Below are positions 8,864 to 20,870 of a stretch of DNA of 64,000 nt, one piece after another; position 1 is the first letter of the stretch, and every line of letters starts with the position of its first letter. The DNA comes from Sulfurospirillum arsenophilum NBRC 109478 (lineage in GTDB: Bacteria; Campylobacterota; Campylobacteria; Campylobacterales; Sulfurospirillaceae): positions 62,001 to 126,000 of the forward strand of contig NZ_BBQF01000001.1 of assembly GCF_000813345.1 (NCBI RefSeq), given 5' to 3'. Below the pieces are notes generated by a model. That model was not told the DNA's origin, did not search any database, and saw only the letters and a list, made by a program, of their open reading frames with translations. The translations under genes were made by a program, and so were the position numbers.

Positions 8864-8890
8864 CTCACGAGAGTATTGATGAGGCTTTCT
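8861..8890 (+). terminator. Terminator of galU
   Basis: AGCCTCA / TGAGGCT stem (7 bp) with a 12-base loop, followed by TTCT and a T-rich run. Confidence 0.6.
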
Positions 8891-8949
8891 CACCTTTTTT
8901 CACTGCTTTAAACCACACGAAGATAAACCCTTTATTAGCTTAGCTTAGC

Positions 8950-8955
8950 TATAAT
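8950..8955 (+). promoter_or_regulatory. -10 box for pyrG
   Basis: TATAAT in the context TTAGCTATAATCTTGCC, 34 bases before the ATG at 8989. Confidence 0.6.
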
Positions 8956-8976
8956 CTTGCCATTAAATAATAATGA

Positions 8977-12201
<3,225 letters not shown>

Positions 12202-12205
<4 letters not shown>

Positions 12206-12861
12206 AATTCACGACCATCTTTAACAGGTACAAAGAGGCAATCACCGATTGTCTCTTTTCGTATTCCTTCTTCTGTTTTAATAAAACGGGTAATAATCTG
12301 CTTATCTCCTTTTTCAATAGGAGCAACTAAAATCCCCCCCACTTTCAACTGTTCAAAGAGTTTTTGAGGCACTTCTGGCGTTGAAGCTGAAAAAAGAATG
12401 CGATCATAAGGTGCAAACTCTCTCCAGCCATTTTGACCATCGTCAAAACGCGTGTGTATGTTAGTAATACCTAAGGTTTTAAAGCGTTCACGTGCCTCTT
12501 TAAGAAGGCGTTCAATGCGTTCAATGGTAAAGACTCTGCGAATAATTTTACTTAGGATAAGCGCTTGGTAGCCACTCCCACAACCGATCTCCAAAACACT
12601 GTCCGCACCTTTACATGTAAGCGCTTCGGTCATTTTAGCCACGGTTAAAGGCGAGCTGATCCATTGATTAGCAGCCAAAGGCAGAGCGTCTAGTTTATAA
12701 GCGTGCATGCTCATGCCTTGTGGCACAAAAAGTTCACGCTCACTCTGGCAAAAAGCATCATAGACATTGGGACTTATAGGACAAATTTTGGCGATTTCAT
12801 CTGCCATTTTTTTATGTTTTTGAAAACGTATTTTAGTGTTAAAGTGAGCCGTTTGCGGCAT
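12202..12861 (-). CDS. pcm: Protein-L-isoaspartate O-methyltransferase
   Basis: Repairs isoaspartyl residues in damaged proteins by SAM-dependent methylation. The SAM-binding motif VLEIGCGSGYQALILSKI is at about residues 90-107, with the family motifs SSPLTVAKM upstream and VGGILVAPIE downstream. 219 residues, typical length. It starts at ATG overlapping the end of the nitrilase-family gene by 23 bases, so the two are coupled. Part of a minus-strand operon behind nrdB. Confidence 0.92.
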
Positions 12862-13594
12862 TATGATTGAGTCCTATGTCAAGATATCGTCGCATTTTTT
12901 TGATCTCGCTAGCATCAAAAGCATGCATTATAAGTCTGCTACGATCATCGATGGTAACGTCACCAAAAGGAGAAATAATAGCACTGCCTTTAGCCATACT
13001 TTCATCGGCGCCATTCGCACACAGTACATACGCTTGATTGGCGATTGCCAATGCCGTCGTAAGCACTTCAAAGTGTTTTTTACGAAGTTTGCCCCAGTAT
13101 GCAGGTACTAAAATCAGATCTGCCCCTTTGATTTGCTCCCAAAGGCATGGAAAGCGAAGTTCAAAGCAGATAAGTACAGCAATTTTTATTCCATCAACAT
13201 CAATGATACTTATTTCTTCTGTATTTCCTGAGCTAAAGTAGTGCTCTTCTTCGCCTAAGGTGAACAGTTTTGATTTGGCACGTGTATAGATAAGCTCACC
13301 ATGATGAAAAAGTTTGAAGTTATTCATATATCCCGCATCTGTTTTCTCAATTAAAGTAAGCCCAAATGTTTTACATGTAGAAAGTTTTGCAAGGTTTGGA
13401 ATCATAGCGGCAGAAAAGAGAGCCGCTTCTTCCATTTTATCGTAGCTGTAAGCGCTCAAACAAAGCTCTGGCGCTAAAACAATGCTATTGGAAGGTGTTT
13501 GCTCTACCAGAGCTTGCAGGGTTGCAAAATTCTCCTCAAAGCTTCGTCCTTCATAGGCAAATTGTAAAGTGCAGAGCATCGGTTTAGAAGTCAT
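12839..13594 (-). CDS. Carbon-nitrogen (nitrilase family) hydrolase
   Basis: An amidase of the nitrilase superfamily. The Glu-Lys-Cys triad is visible: Glu in VLAPELCLSAY, Lys in RAKSKLFTLGEE and Cys in AVLICFELRFP. 251 residues from the chosen start (MTSKPMLCTLQF), which overlaps the end of nrdB by 11 bases and has AAGGAAG about 11 bases upstream. The reading frame is open further upstream, but that part lies wholly inside nrdB. The substrate cannot be told from sequence; omega-amidase-like or generic amidases are candidates. Overlaps pcm. Confidence 0.85.
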   Translation of the reverse strand: MTSKPMLCTLQFAYEGRSFEENFATLQALVEQTPSNSIVLAPELCLSAYSYDKMEEAALFSAAMIPNLAKLSTCKTFGLTLIEKTDAGYMNNFKLFHHGELIYTRAKSKLFTLGEEEHYFSSGNTEEISIIDVDGIKIAVLICFELRFPCLWEQIKGADLILVPAYWGKLRKKHFEVLTTALAIANQAYVLCANGADESMAKGSAIISPFGDVTIDDRSRLIMHAFDASEIKKMRRYLDIGLNHNAANGSL

Positions 13595-14612
13595 CGAAAG
13601 AAAGACTTCCTTTACTGTAATTCGAGACATTGCCTTCAAAGAAGTTTGTTTTTTGGTCATTAAATTTTGAAAAGTCATCCACCCATTTAATCGGGTGCTT
13701 GGCGTTATAGAGTTTTTCAAATCCTACAGCGGTTAAACGATCATCGATAAGATAGTGAATGTACGTCTCGATGATATCATCGGTAAAGCCCATAATTTGA
13801 TTTTGGGTGATGTATTTGCCCCACTCTATTTCAAGGTCACCTGCTTTTTGGAACATATCATAGACTTTGGCTTTAAGCTCTGGGGTAAAAAGCTCCGGAC
13901 GCTCTTTTTGAACGGAATTAATCATGTTTTGAAAGATTAAAAGATGCGTAATTTCATCGCGTTGAATAAAACGAATCATCTGCGCACTTCCTAGCATTCT
14001 ACCAGCACGTGCTAGGGCATAAATAGCGGTAAAACCAGAGTAAAAGTAAATGCCCTCTAAAATCTGGTTGGCAAACATCGCCAGCACGAGTTTTTCATCG
14101 GTGACATCACCTGCAAGCTCTTCGTAAACGCTTGAGATATAGTCATTTTTACGACGCAATACCTCATCGTGTTTTTCCATCTCATAAATGAGGTCTGTAT
14201 TGTCACAAATTGCTTCGACCATAACAGCATAGGATTTCGAGTGGTTTGCCTCTTCGTACGATTGACGTGAAAGACATGCGTTAATCTCTGGGGCTGTGAT
14301 ATAAGGATTGATGTTATCGGTAAGGTTGTTGGTTTGGAAACTGTCCATACTAATAAGTTGGGACCAAACAAGGTCATACATACGTTTTTCAGCATCGGTC
14401 AAATTTCGGTTATAGTCGATGACATCTTTAGTCGTATCGACCTCTTTAGGAAACCATGTATTGCCTTCCATCATATCCCAAAGTTTGAGTGCCCAGGTAT
14501 ATTTTGCTTTGGTAAAATTTAAAATTCCATGAGGATTTCCGCCAAAGACTCTGCGATCATTTAAGCTCTCATCTGAGTTTGGGTTGTAGATTTTTTTGCG
14601 CTCCATTGCCAT
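13584..14612 (-). CDS. nrdB: Ribonucleotide reductase class Ia, beta subunit
   Basis: Small subunit that holds the di-iron centre and tyrosyl radical used by NrdA to make deoxyribonucleotides aerobically. The ligand-radical motif is EEANHSKSY: Glu121, His124 and the radical Tyr128 all present, so it is not a tyrosine-less (Ic) type. The second ligand set is in RDEITHLLIF. 342 residues. The C-terminus SLSFDDF is the peptide that docks to NrdA. nrdA lies about 4 kb upstream on the same strand, separated by the class III genes. Confidence 0.95.
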   Translation of the reverse strand: MAMERKKIYNPNSDESLNDRRVFGGNPHGILNFTKAKYTWALKLWDMMEGNTWFPKEVDTTKDVIDYNRNLTDAEKRMYDLVWSQLISMDSFQTNNLTDNINPYITAPEINACLSRQSYEEANHSKSYAVMVEAICDNTDLIYEMEKHDEVLRRKNDYISSVYEELAGDVTDEKLVLAMFANQILEGIYFYSGFTAIYALARAGRMLGSAQMIRFIQRDEITHLLIFQNMINSVQKERPELFTPELKAKVYDMFQKAGDLEIEWGKYITQNQIMGFTDDIIETYIHYLIDDRLTAVGFEKLYNAKHPIKWVDDFSKFNDQKTNFFEGNVSNYSKGSLSFDDF

Positions 14613-14643
14613 TCCTAATACAGTAATATCTAAAAAGATTGTA

Positions 14644-15378
14644 TCAAAAATTTCTTAATTCTATAGGCACAAGAGGGGTTAGTTTGCTCAAATCAAACTG
14701 ATTTTGTTGCATTTTTGTTGCGCCAAGGGTGGGTTCTACATGTAAATAATTTTGAAGATAATACAAGCCTTGATAGCCCTTTACATGTAAATCGTCTATG
14801 ATACTATTGATGTCTTGTGGACTCAGCAAATCACTGTGCAGTGTGGTGCGTACTTCAAAAGGAAAATGCCCTTTTATCAGTAGCTTAAGGCTTTGCTCAA
14901 AGCGTTCAAAATGACGGTTATGGGTTAAGGTTTCATACTTATATTTAGGAGCTTTATAATCGAGTGCAATATAGTCAACAAGCTCTTTTTCAATCAAACG
15001 TGCAAGGAGTTGTGGATTGGAACCATTGGTATCGATTTTAATTTTGTAGCCTAAAGCTTTAATAGCTTCGCAGAACCCTTCAAGATGTGGGTAAAGGGTG
15101 CACTCTCCACCGCTTAATACAACACTATCAAGTCGCCCTTGCCTACTTTGAAGGAATTCGAGCGCTTTATCTAAGCTGATAGTACCCTCGTCTCGCACAA
15201 TGTGCGGGTTGTAGCAATACGGACATGCCATATTGCACTTAGCAAACCAAAAGATAGACGCTAGATGATGTGGATAATCTAGCGTCGTAAATTTGGTAAT
15301 GCTATGGATTGGGTTATTTATGGCAGCATCTCTCAACAAACTGAATACGCTCTTTGTGTTCACCTGTTTTTCCAACAT
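14644..15378 (-). CDS. nrdG: Anaerobic ribonucleotide reductase activating protein (radical SAM)
   Basis: Radical-SAM activase that installs the glycyl radical of class III ribonucleotide reductase. The [4Fe-4S] motif CNMACPYC is followed by GGECTLYP. 244 residues from the ATG at 15378, the only ATG in range, preceded by GAGAG. That start overlaps the glycyl-radical ORF by 65 bases; family alignments usually have only about 10 residues before the KFTTLDYP-type strand, so TTG at 15339 or 15336 is a good alternative. Two palindrome copies (14738, 14781) lie in the gene and encode YLHVEP and DLHVKG. Confidence 0.88.
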   Translation of the reverse strand: MLEKQVNTKSVFSLLRDAAINNPIHSITKFTTLDYPHHLASIFWFAKCNMACPYCYNPHIVRDEGTISLDKALEFLQSRQGRLDSVVLSGGECTLYPHLEGFCEAIKALGYKIKIDTNGSNPQLLARLIEKELVDYIALDYKAPKYKYETLTHNRHFERFEQSLKLLIKGHFPFEVRTTLHSDLLSPQDINSIIDDLHVKGYQGLYYLQNYLHVEPTLGATKMQQNQFDLSKLTPLVPIELRNF

Positions 15379-15478
15379 TAAAACTCTCTACGGGTCTATG
15401 GTAACCCATAACACGGGTGTAAACGATACATTTGGTACGTTTTTCTCTCAATTTCTCTAAAATCTCTGTTTTGCTCAT
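15314..15478 (-). CDS. Glycyl-radical segment of class III ribonucleotide reductase, encoded separately
   Basis: A 54-residue protein starting at ATG inside the nrdD stop (ATGA overlap, frame -1), with GGAG 7 bases upstream. Its core, CIVYTRVMGYHRPVESFNVG then KTGEHKERIQF, matches the C-terminal end of conventional NrdD proteins (RVxGY...FNxGK...R), so Gly25 is the predicted radical site. The 701-residue NrdD next door stops just before this segment. Unusual C-terminus with adjacent Cys51-Cys52. Most likely a separately translated subunit that docks on NrdD; a -1 frameshift producing a fusion is possible but a slippery heptamer is not evident. Confidence 0.85.
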   Translation of the reverse strand: MSKTEILEKLREKRTKCIVYTRVMGYHRPVESFNVGKTGEHKERIQFVERCCHK

Positions 15479-17580
15479 GATGCATCTCCTTGTTTGTATT
15501 GTTCGACTAACTCTTCGTCACATTTAGGGCAAAATTCATGCTCACCACTGATATAACCATGCTTCTCACACACCGAAAAGACAGGTGTGATCGTAAGGTA
15601 TGGCATACGGTAGTTCGTAATGACATTTTTAACCAACTTCTTACATGCTTCACTTGAACTAATGCGCTCTTTCATGTAAAGATGCAGTACGGTTCCCCCT
15701 GTATAGGAGCATTGAAGATCATCTTGAAGATCCAATGCTTCAAAAGGATCATCGGTAAAATTCGCAGGAAGTTGAGAGGAATTGGTGTAATACACATTTT
15801 TTCCTGATCCTGCCTGGATGATCTCAGGGTAGCGTTTTTTATCTTCTTTTGCAAAACGGTATGTTGTACCCTCTGCTGGAGTTGCTTCAAGGTTGTAGAG
15901 ATTACCAGTCTCTTCTTGATACGCGACCATTTTGTTGCGCACAAATTCTAATATTTCGTGAGCAAATTCCATTCCATATTCATCAGCAATCGTATGTTTG
16001 TCATCCGTAAAATTACGGATCATTTCGTTGATGCCGTTGACTCCAATGGTTGAAAAATGGCTGTTAAATCCTGGTAAATAACGTGCTGTATAAGGGTAAA
16101 GCCCGCGGTTATACATCTCTTGAACAAACACACGTTTTTTCTCTAAGGTTGATTTTGCAAGATCCATAAGGTATTCAAAACGCTCCATCAACTCTTTTTT
16201 GTTGCCTTTGTAAAGATAACCAAGACGTGCCATATTGAGGGTAACCACACCAATACTTCCCGTCATCTCCGCACTTCCGAAAAGTCCACCACCACGCTTT
16301 AAAAGCTCTCTAAGATCAAGTTGTAAACGACAACACATAGAGCGCACATGACCAGGTTTATAGGCTTTAGGATTTTCGACGAGTTTACCCTCATCATCTC
16401 TGACGTATTGGCTTCCAATAAAGTTTTGGAAATACGAAGAGCCAATTTTGGCTGTGTTTTCAAAGAGTAATTCGGTATTTTCTCCATCCCAGTCAAAATC
16501 TTCTGTGATGTTAACGGTAGGAATTGGGAAAGTAAACGGTTGCCCCGTTTTATCGCCTTCAGTCATCACTTCATAGTAAGCTTTATTGATAAGATTCATC
16601 TCTTTCTGGAAATGTTTATAAGTCATGGCTTCAAGAGACGTGACACCACGTTTTTTTGCCTCTTCCATAAGCTCAGCATCGTTAATCTCTTTAAAGAGAT
16701 GACGTTGACTTGAGGTTGGAATTTGATCTGCCAAGTCTTTCGGCACAGTCCAGTCAATAGTAATGTTGGTAAATGGGCTTTGTCCCCAACGCGCTGGAAC
16801 GTTTAGGTTGTAAATAAAGCTACGAATCGCTTTTTTGATCTCTTTGTATGAGATTTTATCTTTGAACGCGTACGGGGCTAAGTAGGTATCAAATGAGCTG
16901 AACGCTTGTGCACCCGCCCATTCACTTTGCAAAATTCCTAGAAAGTTTGCCATTTGTCCTAACGCTTCTCTAAAATGCATTGGAGGACGACTTTCAACGC
17001 GACCCCTTACACCATTAAAACCTTCATCCAAAAGTACTCTTAAACTCCAACCTGCACAATACGCTGTCAAACAGTCCAAATCGTGGATATGATAGTCACC
17101 ATTTCTATGCGCTAAACCCTCTTCTTTAGAATAAATTTTATCGAGCCAGTAGTTGGCGATAACTTTTCCTGCTGTATTGTTCACAAGCCCTGCGTTAGAG
17201 TAGCCAGTGTTCGAGTTCGCTTTAATTCTCCAGTCGCTTTTGCCAATGTACTCTTCAATCGTTTGGCTAGAATTGACATAGGTTGTATCTTCATTAAGTC
17301 CGTAGATGTGCTCGCGCTGCATTTTATGCGTATGTCGGTAGAGAATGAATGAACGCATAACATCAAAATAGCGTGTTTTATAAAGCTCTTGTTCGATCAT
17401 ATCTTGGAAGTCTTCAACCGCTGCTACACGTTTTTTCTCAATACGCTTGAGAATCTCTTTAAAGATACTTTCGTCGTACGTTACACCTTCGCTTTTAAAG
17501 GCCTTTTTGATAGCGTCTTCGATCTTAAAAGGTTCAAATTCTTCTGTTGTTCCGTCACGTTTGAGTACTTTGGTTAGCAT
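15475..17580 (-). CDS. nrdD: Anaerobic (class III) ribonucleoside-triphosphate reductase, main chain lacking the glycyl-radical end
   Basis: 701 residues. An ATP-cone lies at about 1-90, followed by the catalytic barrel with DLDCLTAYCAGWSL (substrate Cys region) and GGGLFGSAEMTGSIGVVTLN. The C-terminal zinc site is Cys671/His674 plus Cys684/Cys687 (CPKC). The protein then ends with EQYKQGDAS, without the RVxGY glycyl-radical loop that normally follows the zinc ribbon. That loop is in the overlapping 54-residue ORF at 15314..15478. Probable start ATG with AGGAT upstream. nrdG follows, making the unit nrdD - radical piece - nrdG, then nrdB. Confidence 0.93.
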   Translation of the reverse strand: MLTKVLKRDGTTEEFEPFKIEDAIKKAFKSEGVTYDESIFKEILKRIEKKRVAAVEDFQDMIEQELYKTRYFDVMRSFILYRHTHKMQREHIYGLNEDTTYVNSSQTIEEYIGKSDWRIKANSNTGYSNAGLVNNTAGKVIANYWLDKIYSKEEGLAHRNGDYHIHDLDCLTAYCAGWSLRVLLDEGFNGVRGRVESRPPMHFREALGQMANFLGILQSEWAGAQAFSSFDTYLAPYAFKDKISYKEIKKAIRSFIYNLNVPARWGQSPFTNITIDWTVPKDLADQIPTSSQRHLFKEINDAELMEEAKKRGVTSLEAMTYKHFQKEMNLINKAYYEVMTEGDKTGQPFTFPIPTVNITEDFDWDGENTELLFENTAKIGSSYFQNFIGSQYVRDDEGKLVENPKAYKPGHVRSMCCRLQLDLRELLKRGGGLFGSAEMTGSIGVVTLNMARLGYLYKGNKKELMERFEYLMDLAKSTLEKKRVFVQEMYNRGLYPYTARYLPGFNSHFSTIGVNGINEMIRNFTDDKHTIADEYGMEFAHEILEFVRNKMVAYQEETGNLYNLEATPAEGTTYRFAKEDKKRYPEIIQAGSGKNVYYTNSSQLPANFTDDPFEALDLQDDLQCSYTGGTVLHLYMKERISSSEACKKLVKNVITNYRMPYLTITPVFSVCEKHGYISGEHEFCPKCDEELVEQYKQGDAS

Positions 17581-17782
17581 GGTTATCCTAGATTTAAAAG
17601 TAGTGAAGATTATAGTAAGAGTAAAATTTAAAGAAACTTAATGATTAAGCTGTAACAACTATGTCACAGTCCAAAACAAAGCTTTTTTTAAAAGTTTACT
17701 TAAAGGAATAAATCCCTTAATAAAGGGATTATAGTCTATTTTATGCTAAATAATATAAAAATTTAAAATTAATTTATAATAT

Positions 17783-18475
17783 TTAGAGTGCATGATTAAG
17801 TGCTTCATTTACATGTAAAATAGTCGTGTCAAACAACGGAAGTTTCGAGCTTTGTTGATCCAGTAAAAGTCCAATTTCGGTACATCCTAAAATAACGGCA
17901 TCAATGCTTGCATCATGACTTTTAAGATCATCAATAATCTTTAAAAATATTTCTTTGGAAGCTGTTTCAATTTTACCAATACAGAGTTCGTGAAAGATAA
18001 TTTGATTGATCATTTCTATTGATTTCAGATCGGGAATAACAACATCAATGTGATGCGCATTTAAAATCTCTTTGTAAAAAGACTCTTGCATGGTAAATTT
18101 TGTCCCTAACAAGATAACTTTGTGAGAACCATGAGCATTGAGGGCATTTGCTGTCGCTTCCGCAATATGTAAAAAAGGTGTTTTAACATGTGGTGTGACT
18201 AAGGGAAGTACTTTATGCATGGTATTGGTACACAGAAGTATAAAATCAACTCCTGCACGCTCTAAAGAGAGAGCTGCTTCCTGAATAATTGAGGCAGCTT
18301 CCTCCCATTTTCCTTCACTTTGTAAGCGTGCAATAGGAGCAAAATCAACGGAATGTAAGATAATCTTTGCGCTATGCAGTCCGCCAAGTTTTGTTTTTAC
18401 GCCTTCGTTGAGAAGTTTGTAATAACTGAGCGTTGACTCCCAACTCATGCCACCAATCAGTCCTATTGTTTTCAT
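17783..18475 (-). CDS. Aspartate/glutamate racemase family protein
   Basis: A 230-residue member of the Asp/Glu/hydantoin racemase superfamily, cytosolic, cofactor independent. The two catalytic Cys motifs are LLCTNTMHK and ILGCTEIGLL; the N-terminal GLIGGMSWEST is typical of the aspartate racemase/RacX branch. The frame opens with GTG at 18481, but AAAGG is better placed for the ATG at 18475. It stands alone between nrdD and nrdA on the same strand, with a palindrome copy at 18484 upstream and another at 17808 near its end (ILHVNEAL). The substrate is uncertain. Confidence 0.87.
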   Translation of the reverse strand: MKTIGLIGGMSWESTLSYYKLLNEGVKTKLGGLHSAKIILHSVDFAPIARLQSEGKWEEAASIIQEAALSLERAGVDFILLCTNTMHKVLPLVTPHVKTPFLHIAEATANALNAHGSHKVILLGTKFTMQESFYKEILNAHHIDVVIPDLKSIEMINQIIFHELCIGKIETASKEIFLKIIDDLKSHDASIDAVILGCTEIGLLLDQQSSKLPLFDTTILHVNEALNHAL

Positions 18476-18503
18476 TTGCACCTTTTACATGTAAAGCATT
18501 TTT

Positions 18504-20870
18504 TTATTGACAACCCTCACACTCAATGCTACGGTCGGCTACTTCAAGTTTATTCTCAGGAGATTGAGAACGTAGATAGTATGTTGATTTAATACCCAGT
18601 TTCCAGCCTAGCATATAGATGTCATTAAGGTACTTTCCACTGGCTTTATCAAGCGTGATAAAGATATTAAGACTTTGTCCTTGATCGATCCATTTTTGTC
18701 TAATAGCACCTGCTTTAATAAGCACTCTTTGATCGAGTTCATACGCAGGCGTATAAAATCCCCACGTATCTGGATTAAGATTTGGAGCAACAACAGGGAT
18801 CATGCCAGAGAGATTCTCTTCAAACCATTTACGTTTATAAACAGGTTCTATGGTTTGCGTTGTTCCTACAAGAATAGAGATTGAACTGGTTGGTGCTATT
18901 GCCATCAAATAGCCATTTCGCATACCATTTTGTTTCACTTTTTCTCTTAAGCTGTCCCAGTCGTACATGTAACCAAAAAGACCGCCACGATCAACTAATT
19001 TTTTCGCTTCTTCATTGGCTGTATCGATAGGGAAAATGCCTCTACTCCATTTTGAACCTGCAAATTCTGGGTAAGCGCCTTTTTCAATCGCTAGGTTAGA
19101 GGATGAGAGGATGACGTTATAGCTGATCGCTTCCATCACTTCATCAATTTTGCTAAAGTGTTCATAACTTCCCCATGCAATGTGTTGTTCAGCAAGCATT
19201 TGCGCTTCACCCATAACACCTAAGCCAATAGCCCGTGATTTGAGGTTTGTATGTTTGACTTTTGCATGTGGGTAGAAGTTAAGATCGATAACGTTATCGA
19301 GCATTCGAATGGCTATAGGAATCGTTCGCTCAATATCTTCTTTGGTATTAATGATGGAGAGGTTAACACTCGCTAAGTTACATACCGCCGTTTTCCCCTC
19401 GACCATCTCTTTTTCAACAATGAAAATATCTTTGCCATCAATGCTATCGAGTGCAGTGACTTTTTTGGCTTCTTTAGTAATGCCACTGTCGACTTTGACT
19501 AAATCACTCTCTTCGTAGGTAATGAAAGTTTGATCGTTAAAAACAATCTTAATTTTATAGTGGTTTGGCTGAGTATTTTGAAAAATCTCTGTACATAGGT
19601 TAGAACTTCTAATGATTCCTGAATGATCGTTTGGATTAGCTTTATTGGCATTGTCTTTGAAACATAAAAAAGGACTTCCACTTTCAAAATAGCTGGTAAG
19701 AATTTTCTTCCATAACTCTTTTGCAGGGACATACTCTTTTGCAACATTTTCATTTTGCTCATATGCAATATAGCGTTTCTCAAACTCTTCACCAAACACT
19801 TCACAAAGATCATGCGTTTCTGCTGGGTCAAAAAGCGTCCAAATGGCATTCTCTTCCACTCTTTTCATAAAGAGATCATTGATCCATAATGCTGGGAACA
19901 GTTCGTGTGCCCTACGTCTCTCTTCACCTGAGTTTTTCTTCAAGTCTAAGAAGTCAGAAATGTCCATATGCCATGGTTCTAAATAAACAGCAATCGCACC
20001 TTTACGAGTTCCTAGCTGATCAACGGCAACGGCGATATCATTGGTAATTTTTAGGAATGGTATAACACCACCAGCCGCATTTTTATGACCGTCGATCATG
20101 CCACCCATAGAGCGTACGAGATTCCAATCCCAACCAATACCGCCACCAAATTTACTGAGCAATGACATCTCTTTATAAGAGTCAAAAATACCTTCGATAT
20201 TATCAGGCGTACTTCCAATGTAGCATGAGCTTAATTGGTGGCGTGTTGTTCGTGCATTTGAAAGTGTAGGTGTTGCGAGCATTACTTCAAATTTACTAAT
20301 GACATCGTAAAACTTCTTTGCCCAGTCTTGTGAATTTAGTTCATTTTGGGCTAAGAACATTGCAATTGCCATAAACATATGCTGTGGCAATTCAATCGGC
20401 TTACCTTGTCTATTTTTGATTAAATAACGATCGTGGAGTGTTTTAATACCAAGATAGTTGAACTGAAGATCGCGCTCTGGTTTGAGGTGAGTTTCTAGAT
20501 CTTTTAGATCGTATTTTTCTTTAAGACCTAAGGCAATACGTCCCTCTTTTTCACCACGCTCCAGATACTCGGCAAAGCTTCCGTATCCTGTAAAGCCATT
20601 GACTTTATGGTAGAGGTCATAAAGAAAAAGACGTGCAGCAACATACGTCCAGTTTGGACGATCAATATCAATTTTATCAACTGCTGTTTTAATCAATGTT
20701 TTTTGAATCTCTTCTGTGGTGATTTGATCACGAAATTGAATCTTCGCATCAACCTCAAGTTCACTTTGAGAGACGTTGTCCAAACCTTTGATGGCAGAGC
20801 TGGTATATTTTTGTATTTTTGAGATGTCTAGTGGCTCAATGCGACCATTACGCTTTTGGACGGTTAACAT
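18504..20870 (-). CDS. nrdA: Ribonucleotide reductase class Ia, alpha subunit
   Basis: Catalytic subunit of the aerobic reductase, acting on ribonucleoside diphosphates with NrdB. An ATP-cone allosteric domain occupies about residues 1-95. Substrate-site Cys in LSSCYIGS, the active-site phrase NLCTEIFQNT, and the C-terminal redox pair in CEGCQ are all present. 788 residues, close to E. coli NrdA. The start overlaps the purB stop (TAATG), so nrdA is translated behind purB, an unusual pairing that links purine synthesis and deoxynucleotide supply. Confidence 0.96.
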   Translation of the reverse strand: MLTVQKRNGRIEPLDISKIQKYTSSAIKGLDNVSQSELEVDAKIQFRDQITTEEIQKTLIKTAVDKIDIDRPNWTYVAARLFLYDLYHKVNGFTGYGSFAEYLERGEKEGRIALGLKEKYDLKDLETHLKPERDLQFNYLGIKTLHDRYLIKNRQGKPIELPQHMFMAIAMFLAQNELNSQDWAKKFYDVISKFEVMLATPTLSNARTTRHQLSSCYIGSTPDNIEGIFDSYKEMSLLSKFGGGIGWDWNLVRSMGGMIDGHKNAAGGVIPFLKITNDIAVAVDQLGTRKGAIAVYLEPWHMDISDFLDLKKNSGEERRRAHELFPALWINDLFMKRVEENAIWTLFDPAETHDLCEVFGEEFEKRYIAYEQNENVAKEYVPAKELWKKILTSYFESGSPFLCFKDNANKANPNDHSGIIRSSNLCTEIFQNTQPNHYKIKIVFNDQTFITYEESDLVKVDSGITKEAKKVTALDSIDGKDIFIVEKEMVEGKTAVCNLASVNLSIINTKEDIERTIPIAIRMLDNVIDLNFYPHAKVKHTNLKSRAIGLGVMGEAQMLAEQHIAWGSYEHFSKIDEVMEAISYNVILSSSNLAIEKGAYPEFAGSKWSRGIFPIDTANEEAKKLVDRGGLFGYMYDWDSLREKVKQNGMRNGYLMAIAPTSSISILVGTTQTIEPVYKRKWFEENLSGMIPVVAPNLNPDTWGFYTPAYELDQRVLIKAGAIRQKWIDQGQSLNIFITLDKASGKYLNDIYMLGWKLGIKSTYYLRSQSPENKLEVADRSIECEGCQ

